Shown here in pieces: positions 55,694-64,000 of a stretch of 64,000 bases of DNA; position 1 is the first letter of the stretch, and each line of letters begins with the position of its first letter. The DNA is from Halocaridina rubra (taxonomy: Eukaryota > Arthropoda > Malacostraca > Decapoda > Atyidae). The stretch is taken from NCBI GenBank assembly GCA_037179515.1, contig JAXCGZ010019332.1, positions 1 to 64,000 of the forward strand. The letters are read 5' to 3'. The notes beneath the pieces are model-generated. The model was given only the letters and a program-made list of their open reading frames with translations. It searched no databases and had not been told where the DNA came from. A program made the translations under genes and the position numbers.

Positions 55694-56585
55694 TATAGAA
55701 TAATGTTTCTTTGTGTTGTACTAAATTTTTCTTGTATATCTCCACTATTTTATATTGAGAATATACCCATAACAGAACAGTATGTGCAATATAACCCTCT
55801 TTCTATTGTCATTTGTTCTCACAAGTACTTTTTTATGCCATGAAAATTAGAGAATAAAAGATAAAATTACAGTGATATAGTTTTATGTACATCATACTAA
55901 GGAATGTCATTTCTTTTCTGCCTTCTATCACCTGCACAGTTTGTGTTCTGCACCGGCACGTGTTAGTCCACTGGCAAAGGTATGTTTGTATACTCGTTGT
56001 CTCTAAATTAGTTATAATACTATTTTCTAAGTTTTATCTTCTTGTAAAGGTAGACACACAGATTATATGCAGTGCAAGATTAAGTAATATTTTCCCTTTA
56101 TCTCACATTTTTGTTATCAGAAACACTATACACAACCAATTACACTGTCATCAGTCACCAGACGATCCAAAACAGACTCTTCCCGAAAGCTTTGTTGCCT
56201 TCCTTAGGCATTCAGGGCTGTTTAACCAAGCAACTCAAGAAACAATAACAACAAAAGTAACAGCAGATTTTTTCAGATTATTATGGAGTATCTAGATATA
56301 TATCTCCTTGGAAACCATTCTGGGGAGTAACCAGTAACGAGAAAAGAAAAATCATGGTCAGTGTAAAGTACATTATATGACTAGTATGTTGCCCATGGCA
56401 ACAACCGCCCATAGAAAAACTACAACTGAAGGTTCTTTCCATATGCCTACATCTACGCTGAATATTCTGGCGTATGCATTACACATCTCTTGCTATTCCA
56501 TTACATTTGACAAGTCACAACCCTCCCCATATATGTCTTTTTTTTTTTTTTTTTTTTCCCCCCTCATATTTGCTATTATTAATTG
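55694..56585. other. Intronic DNA without a recognised gene
   Basis: A 20 bp T-run lies at 56538-56557. An open stretch of about 50 codons at 56140-56295 looks coding-like in composition but matches nothing I know and has no convincing splice context. Confidence 0.4.
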
Positions 56586-56589
56586 AAGG

Positions 56590-59500
56590 TCCACAGTTTA
56601 TGGCGCCCAGTACCCGTCATAAAGTGGTGTGAAGAATCCCGGGGATCTTGTTGACTCTACTATTGGCTTGAGGGCAGAAATGCCTGGTGGTTCTGCTTTA
56701 ACCTTGCACCTCCCAATAGATTTGCTTCTCTCACTCTTCACTATTCTAACATTCATGGCCTGAACTCTAATATTTCGTCTGTGGAACAGCACTTGGGTAC
56801 TTTCCTCCCTAACCTTCTCCTCCTATCTGAAACCCAGGTGTCTATGCTTCAACTGACCCATTTCAAATCTCTCACTATAACCTGTATACTCGTGTCCGTT
56901 CCAAAGGTGGGGTCTGTGCCAACTGCAACACTAACACTCCTAGTGCAAGGCTCATGGACCTTGAATCTTCTGACTTTGATGTTTTTTAGCTGATAATCTA
57001 TCTCTCCACTACCTTTATATTCCTTTGCTTCTGCTGCTGCTTTCCAAACTCCGAGTTTGTGTCTTACTTTGAATATCTGTCCTCGTGCCATGAGTCCTTG
57101 CTATCTTCTCACCCACATGCCAAAGTTCTCTACATTGGAGACTTCAATGTATACCACAGTGAGTGGCTTCATTCTTCTCACAATGATGTAGGAGGAAGCG
57201 AGGCCCTTGTTTTCTCTATTACTTGCGATCTGGAGTAAAGTATCAAACATCCTACTCATGTTCCTGATCGTCACGAACATGCAGCAATCACTCTTGTCCT
57301 ATTTCTTACCTCTAACCCTTCAGTCTACTCTTATTCTGTGCTTTCCCCTCTTGGTAAATCTGACCACTCTGTGATCTCAATCTCTTCCATTTTCTCTCCC
57401 CCTCCACCAATCCCTCTTACTCAGTGCCGCCTTTGGCATTTCAGCATACCCAACGTGAAAATTTGCGTAACTTCCTTTTTGACTTCCGATGGGATAACTA
57501 CTGCTTTCCGTCCCGCAATCCTGATCAGGTAGCCCTAAAAGTTGCCGAGATCATGACGTCTTGAATGGAGGCGTACATCCCCTCATCTACAAAAACTCTC
57601 TCTCCCCTTATACCTTGGTTTGACCGTGCCTGCTCCATGGCTATCCAGGCCAGGAATCGGGCACACCGATCTTACCAAGCCTCACCTTCCAATTTAACTC
57701 GCTCTGCTTTTAATGTAGATAGAAATTGCTGTACTGCTCAGATTTGAAACTGTAAGGCTTCCTATATAAAAAGAAAAGTTGATGACCTTAATTCCTCTCC
57801 CACTGACAAATGCTTCTGGTCCTTAGTCAAAAACTTCTGTAACTCAAGCTTTCCTCCTCTCATTTGTACTGATGGTTCTATAGCTTGCTCTCCCACTTTT
57901 AAAGCCACGCTTTTTTCTCTCGTTTTTCTGCCAACTATTCTATAAATGATTCCAACGCACCTTTTACTCAATCTTTACCCCTGCCTAACCCTGTGCCCTC
58001 CCTTATCCTTTCTTCACACAAAGTTCGTAAGGTTCATTGGTCACTAAAGGCGAACAAGGCATCTGGTCCCGATGGTGTCCCTGCAAGGTTCCTTAAGTTT
58101 ACAGATGAACTGGCTCCCGTGCTTTGCCGTCTATTTCGCCTCATTCTGTCAACCAGTATCTATCCTTCATCTTGGAAGCATGCTGTAGTTCAACCTGTTC
58201 TTAAGAAGGATGAGTGCTGTATTCCATCAAACTACCGACCTATTGCCCTAACCTCCTATATTGCTAAAGTTTTCAAAACTTTGATCAATGCTCTCTTCTT
58301 GAAGCGGCTTCAGTCTAACTCGCTTATCTCCGAACACCAGTATGACTTCTGCAAGGCAAGATTCACTGGTGACCTCCTGTCCTATCTTACTCATGTATGG
58401 TCATCTTCTCTGAGGAACTATGGGGAATCTTTTGTCGTCACCCTTGATATCTCTAAGGCTTTTGACAGAGTTTGGCACAAGGCTCTGTTGGCCAAACTCC
58501 CTGCCTATGGCATTACCCCTTCTCTCTGTTCGCTTATTTCCAGTTTTCTTTCAGACCGTTTTATATCTGTAGTTGTTGATGGTGCGAATCTAGCCTTTTC
58601 TCTGTTATCATTGGTGTTTCAAAGGGCTCTGTTCTTTCTCCAACTCTGTTCCTTTTTTTCATCAATGAACTTCTACAATCCCCATCTTCCTCTCTTCTTC
58701 ATGCCTTTGCTGACAATTCTACCCTTCACTTTTCCTCTGCCTTTTCTTCATAACCTTCATTTGCTACACGTAATCAGTCTCGTATAACTTCTTCTACTCT
58801 CAACTCCGATTTGCAGAGGGTATCTGAGTTGGGCACCCAAATTTAGTTAAATTCAATGCCTCCAAGACAGTTTCTGGCTATCTCTTTATTGTCTTCTCCT
58901 CCTGATAACCCTATTGTCCTCGAAACTAATGACTTTACCCTCTCTTAATTCTATCAACATATTAGGAATCCATATAGCCTCTAACTTGTCATGGAGGAAT
59001 CACATAATCCAAATTTCTAAATCTTCATCCAAAAAATTGGGGGTTCTATTTCGTTTTCATCATTACTTTTCCTCCTTACAGTTACTTAAAATCTATAAAG
59101 GTCTTATCCGTCCCTGCTTAGATACTGCTCACACATCTAGGGTGCTTCTGCTTATACTTATCTCCTTGATAGGGTTGAATCTAAGGCAGTCAGACTCATT
59201 AATGATCCATCTCTTACTTCTGATCTGGATTCTTTCTCTCTATGCCGTAAGTTATCACTACTACTTCCATTATGCTCTGAAGAGTGCGAGTTGCATCCCT
59301 CCCCCACTGCCGAAGCCGCGTAACACTCGCCAAGCGGCCTCATCTCACAAGTACTGTGTAAGATTTGTAGCTTTCAGATTGCTCGGTGCAGCAACTGCTT
59401 CTTCCCATCTCACTCCAGACTCTGGAAGTCTCTTCCTCCCTCTGTCTTTCCTAACTCTTATGACATATCTTCCTTCAAAAAGCTGATCTATCTTCATATC

Positions 59501-59692
59501 AGGGCCTAATCCTCCATATCTCTAGGTCCTTTGTACCCTATTTTTTCTGTCTGTCGTTTTCCTTTGTGTAATATTACCTCATTTCTGCCTTGTCCTTAAC
59601 CTTTTTCTTTTCCTTTGTCTTGGTGTTTTCTTGTACCCGGACCTTTATTGATGAGGGCTATTTTTGCCTGTCATGGTGTCACTCATAAAAAA
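56590..59692 (+). mobile_element. Second LINE family, nearly full-length ORF2-bearing copy, inactive
   Basis: The EN-RT region and 3' UTR end in GGTGTCACTCATAAAAAAAAAAAAA at 59692. The 3' UTR (about 59510-59692) matches the minus fragment at 48078-48250. No ORF1 is identified upstream; the 5' boundary is approximate. Base composition is C/T-rich on the + strand, unlike the A/G-rich CR1-like copies. Confidence 0.8.
56735..59510 (+). pseudogene. EN-RT ORF2 of the second LINE family, multiple frameshifts
   Basis: Domains in order across shifting frames: EN start NIHGLNSNISSVEQHL (56750) with LLLSETQ (56820), IGDFNVYHSEWLHS (about 57135), SPLGKSDHSVISIS (57345); a long linker; RT from LKANKASGPDGVPARFLKF (58045), NYRPIALTSYIAKVFK (58233), VVTLDISKAFDRVWH (58433), then after a frameshift near 58600 the SKGSVLSPTLFLFF region (58620) and a polymerase box reading FADN (about 58702) where FADD is expected; C-terminus LNSINILGIHIASNLSWR (58945) to the KS stop. 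It is inactive by frameshifts and by the missing second catalytic aspartate. Confidence 0.8.
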
Positions 59693-61958
59693 AAAAAAAT
59701 ATTCTGAGACTTTTTAATTTGTGTTACCTCCTACCATTTACATTGGATAAAAGACAAAATTCTTTCACCCTTTCCATCAGAAATATATCTCTGTTTCCTC
59801 CCATGAAATTCTTTCACTCTGTCTGCAAGGGTCAATAATAATAATAATAATAATGATAATAAATAATCTTTAGACACATCTTCAGAAATTTCAGTTTATA
59901 TTTCTTTATCAGAAAAGTAGACTATTTTTTCCCAAGGAAGGTGTATGCAGCAAGTATTCAGAGTTTTGAAAGAGAGTTGAGTACTTAAGAATATACAGTG
60001 GTTGAGGATCCATAATTCCAAATAATGTCTGTGTTGTGGATATGATAACTAATGATTAAAATCCTCAGTAATGATTCTGAATAAAAAAAAAATTAAAAAG
60101 AGCTCTATAATAAAATGAAAAAACTTAAAGGCAAGATTAAATTCCTGGAGCTTTCGAGGACTGAAGTATCCCCTTTATCAACATAAAATTACTTATTCTA
60201 ATTCAAATTTAAACACCCAGAGTAAAGCAAATGAGAGGGATAGAATTACCTCTAAATATAATTGATATTAGTTGATATTGGCCTGAGTAAGGTAATTCTT
60301 AAAATAGTACAGAACTGATAAATAAGAAGAATGTGTTATGTGGATGGATATCTAAAAACTTCTGTAATTGCGGGTTCTCCTTATTTATCTTAACATCTTA
60401 CCATACTGTACTTTTTATAATTTGTCAGTTCTGTATAAAAGTAACGATTATTTTATTTTTGCTAATATTAACTATTACATTTCAATTATATTTATCTAAT
60501 TTTGTCCTAGTCATTTTTACTTTTGAAGTCTAAGCTTTCTAGTATAGAATTAATAATTTTCAGTAGATGAGTGTCGTATCAGTGTGTTCTTTACTATTAA
60601 TGTTAGTCATGTTACCCTGAGTCTTTTGATGGTAATAGCATATGTTATGTTTATATTAGGTATTATTCCAAAAACATTGCACCATTAAGATCAGAGTGAT
60701 GTTACCACAGGTCCTGAAGGCCTCAATAATACAGATTCAGATTCCTAAGGTACATGTACGTTCGTTGGTACATTCCCTCACCCTTTATAAATAAAACCAA
60801 GCTTTATAATATTGATTACACAGCCAAATTGACAGCACATCCATCTTAGAGGCTCAGTTAGCTATTTCCATCTCAGTAGCTCACTAAACTAAACAGACCA
60901 TCCCATTTCAATACATAGTAGTCGATCCTTTATCACTAGTTTTTCTTCATTACCCACCCAGCTATCTTTCAAGCTTTGAATAACTTGCTACAGGTTGAGA
61001 ACTTGTGAAAAATGGTCCACTTTTCTGAATAGGAAGAATCAATTTGAATTTCCAAGGACAGTTTCGAAAGATAATAAATCTCAGATATTTGCAATCAGTA
61101 GACTTCTAATAATAATAATAATAATAAAAATAATAATAATAATAATGATAATAATATATTTTACGGATCAAAGTCTGTTATGTACATAAAAGTTTACAAG
61201 ATTTACCCCCAATGTAACTTGTAACACTTCTTTGTTGAAGAATAGGAAATATTAGTGTTATCCCTTTTGTTGTAGCCCCATTCAACAAGGCTCGGTAAAT
61301 GCACCATTAGATTTGAGGGGTCTGAATTGCAATAGCTTTTTAATTGAGCTTAAGTGTGGTCCAATATGTCTCTCCTATGCTCTTGTAATAATTAGCTGGT
61401 AATATTAGTATTAAAACTGATAAGATACATGTGGCTGTGGACTTACAACAGTGATTGGTTACAGCCAGCTTGTTGTAAGGCAATATGATTGTAAGACAAA
61501 CCATTAAGACAGTAGGAAAATTATCATATGGTATCATACCGTAGTATACACTAACAGTATATATTCTTAAAGCTGAATTGTTGATTTTTTTTTTTTTAAT
61601 CTTTACAGCTTCAGTTTTTTAACTTTTTAATATTTTTACGTATTTATAATACAAAACTGTAAAACGTCTTACGCTCTGTACAAGTACATTTGTACATGTA
61701 CATTGTGGCTAGTCATGCTTGACTGTGTAATAGTAAGCTTGAATATATGCTTATCGGCCGGTTGGTCAAGGCTGTGAGACATCACTGTGTATTTCTGTTG
61801 TTTCTTTTGAAACGATTTATAATTTTATTTAATAAGTTTTACAATTCCTTATTTTTATAGCTTGCTTTACTAGCTTTTTGTTTTTCAGTTATTTCTAAAC
61901 TCATGATTTTATATTATGTTAATAATAGTATACAAAGTTTAAGAGTTTTTTGTTATTA

Positions 61959-62012
<54 letters not shown>

Positions 62013-63134
62013 AAAAGAGAAAGAGGAACAGTTCAGACGAATCTCAGCTTGAGTGAGAAAAAATAATTCCTCTGGCTTCCCCAAGCAGAGAGAGAAGGAA
62101 AGGGAGAGGTAGAGATAGAGCTGCCTCTGCTAATGCTTTCAAGATTGGTCCTCTTGAGCATTTAACGAGCTTTAAATGACTTCTGTTTTTACCACTCCTT
62201 CCCCTTTTTGCCTCACATTTAACATTATTATGATCTGTACCTTTCCTTCTCTTTATTTAATGTTGTTATTATAATTATCATTATTTTTTGTGTGAAAAAA
62301 CAAAACTTCCAGTTTCTTCCAGGAGAGGGCAAAGCAAAGAGAGAGAGGTAGATGGAGATGAATAGGTACAGGAATGTCTCTTCTGATAATGCTCTGCATC
62401 AGTTTTTATGAGCATTTTACTAGCTTTTCATGACTTATGACCATCCTAACCTGTCAAGGTTGGTGGCAAAGTCAATAGTTATAATTAGAATAGGTTATAA
62501 ATCGACAATCCCCAGTAATATTATTATATAAGGCAGTTTAGTTTTTAAAGTGGATTTTATGTCAAAACTTTGATACCCCATTTCACACTTCTCCAAACTT
62601 CCTTTTTCTTGAGTTTTCTGTCATTATAAATGTTGAATAATATACAGAGTTATGTATTTCAATTCAATAATGGGTTGTGTCTGTTTGTGTAGTAGTAGCA
62701 AGTCAAGTGTAGGTGCAAGTATAGAAAAAATAATACAAAGTGTTGTGATAGACTAAAGGAAATACTGTACTATAATACTCGTGTTTAGGTAGTTTAAAGC
62801 ATTCTAGTAATTTGATAGAGTTTAGTGTGATGTGAAATTGAAGAGAGTTTTGTGAAAGTTAGAGCAGGGAGTGGTTGGACAGATTAATTTAAACATTTAT
62901 GTGGTTGCAGGAAATCATGTGAGAGCATAGATTTTGATGTGGTTGAAGGGATCCTTTTGATAGTTTAGGGTTGAGGGGCTGTCAGAGGGATCCTTTTGAT
63001 AGCATAGTGTGGGGTCATAGGGACTTTGTGAAAGTTTAGAGTGGGGAGTTTGTAAAGAGTCTTGTGAGGTTTAGAGTGAAGTGTGAACGGTTGACGAGAT
63101 TCCTGTGTTTAGTGTATATATTGTAACATTTCAG
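59693..63134. other. Intronic DNA with simple repeats and a possible old DNA-transposon remnant
   Basis: No gene seen. (AAT)-type tracts at about 59833-59862 and 61108-61155. At 61430-61510 GTGGACTTACAACAGTGATTGG and GTAAGGCAATATGATTGTAA resemble a degraded TIR-type terminus, unconfirmed. A diverged ~285 bp duplication covers about 62030-62180 and 62325-62455 (GAGAGAGGTAGA, then CTGATAATGCT, then GAGCATTT..TAGCTTT). AGGGATCCTTTTGATAG occurs twice 39 bp apart near 62947 and 62986. Confidence 0.5.
61957..62012. repeat. (ATT)n microsatellite
   Basis: About 55 bp of ATT trinucleotides. Confidence 0.9.
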
Positions 63135-63293
63135 AAAGTGGTGGTATATACTCATGTGGATTAGGAAACAGTGGACAGCTTGGGCAAGGTGGGGGTGAGC
63201 TTGAATGCTGGACAGCCCACCCTGTTGTTGAGACAAGTACGCATGCAGTTGTATCTATTGCTGCAGGTGAAAATCATTCATCGGCCATAACTG
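63135..63293 (+). CDS. RPGR: RPGR-like gene, third RCC1-blade exon
   Basis: 159 bp, phase 1 at both ends: acceptor ATTTCAG to 63134, donor ACTG|GTGAGT. The codon split across the 15.3 kb intron becomes GAA (Glu), giving LFLTESGGIYSCGLGNSG. The exon encodes YSCGLGNSGQLGQGG, a variable loop, HPVVETSTHAVVSIAAGENHSSAIT. GLG..GQLG and the I.AGENH..AIT ending match the blade that follows IPEKV in RPGR as I recall it. All three exons are multiples of three and symmetric, so single-exon skipping would keep frame. Confidence 0.85.
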
Positions 63294-64000
63294 GTGAGTA
63301 GATGTAGCATTGCACTTCACTTGAAGTACATGTATAAGATCTTATAAATCTGTGTATTATATAAGCCGATATATGCAAAATGATAATGAGTTAGAATATG
63401 AATTTAAAACAAAATAGTGTATACATCTTTTCTGCTAAATTGTTAATTAGATATTTTCTTTTGTGATGTAGAGCATTATTTTATCACAAGTGTAGTTATA
63501 TGTTAAACAGTGTTGATTTTCAATTTGAAGCAAGAGTTTGAAGATATAAACAGAAGTATTACTTATGTTTGGTGGAAGCTTTGAAAATGCCATAACTTTG
63601 CTTTTGTAACCTAACAACCTCTTTACTAATCAGAGTATCATATGTAGAAACAATACACTTTTAGTAAATAGCAGTAAGTTCAGTTTCCCCTTACCTGTTT
63701 TTGAAGATACCTTGTAGAAAATTGTCTGATGAATAGAACTAAAAATTCTGTAATAACTCAAAATGTTTTATATTGAAAAATTTGTTTGCTTGTTTCTCTA
63801 AGCATATAGTGCTCATAATATTTTACTTTTATGTAGCATTCATAGCTGAATCTTGATTACTATTTTTCAGATAACTTTCTTTACTTTGTATGTGGCAGTT
63901 GTCTAGCTTTGTTTGGAGGCATCACTCTTAGTCAGGGCTGCCCTACAAAGTTTCATCCTTGACTTTGAGAAATCCATTCTGGCTAACAATGGTAGTTTTA
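63294..64000 (+). other. Next intron of the RPGR-like gene, running off the window
   Basis: It begins GTGAGTAGATG and is AT-rich; I see no further RCC1 exon before the window ends. Confidence 0.6.

Noticed and set aside
55885..56295. 136-codon + frame with a coding-like end (QSPDDPKQTLPESFVAF)
   Set aside because: The first two thirds is hydrophobic low-quality sequence. No family is recognised and there are no clear splice sites. Transcript data would be needed to reconsider.

Overview
The window is eukaryotic and non-coding-rich: long AT-rich introns, GT..AG splice sites, (CA)n, (AT)n and (AAT)n microsatellites, and layered LINE-type retrotransposons and pogo/Tigger-type DNA transposons. 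Composition and element types fit an arthropod, probably a decapod crustacean. That host guess is inference; no species-diagnostic gene is present. There is no rRNA, tRNA or CRISPR array that I can see.

Layout. (1) 0.66-44.0 kb is almost entirely one CR1/L2-like non-LTR retrotransposon family. About 17 separate copies plus a nine-fold tandem array all lie on the + strand, head to tail. Each copy ends in a short ATTAGGTAATCACA-type repeat and a (CA)n tract, and the next 5'-truncated copy usually begins directly in that tract. Copies at about 1.8-8.8, 9.1-14.2, 18.3-22.7 and 37.0-40.9 kb carry both ORF1 (coiled coil plus RRM-like region) and ORF2 (endonuclease plus reverse transcriptase). The copy at 22.76-25.58 kb keeps a complete uninterrupted 940-residue ORF2. 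(2) Three pogo/Tigger-type DNA elements are nested inside these copies (1956-4763, 12930-13967, 14279-15736). (3) 25.68-34.08 kb is nine near-identical copies of a ~935 bp dimer made of two truncated 3' ends. (4) From 46.1 kb to the right edge lies a host gene on the + strand. Three phase-1 exons (46140-46286, 47723-47878, 63135-63293) each encode about one RCC1 propeller blade and resemble consecutive blades of RPGR. The 15.3 kb intron between the second and third holds a second LINE family (minus fragment 48.1-48.75 kb; nearly full-length dead copy 56.6-59.7 kb), an inverted copy of a ~180 bp satellite, and a further TIR element (54029-55691).

How it fits together. The CR1-like family appears to insert into, or join to, the (CA)n made by its own 3' tail, so the locus grows as a chain. 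One adjacency of two truncated copies was then amplified as DNA into a satellite-like array. The host gene is ordinary apart from the load of repeats.
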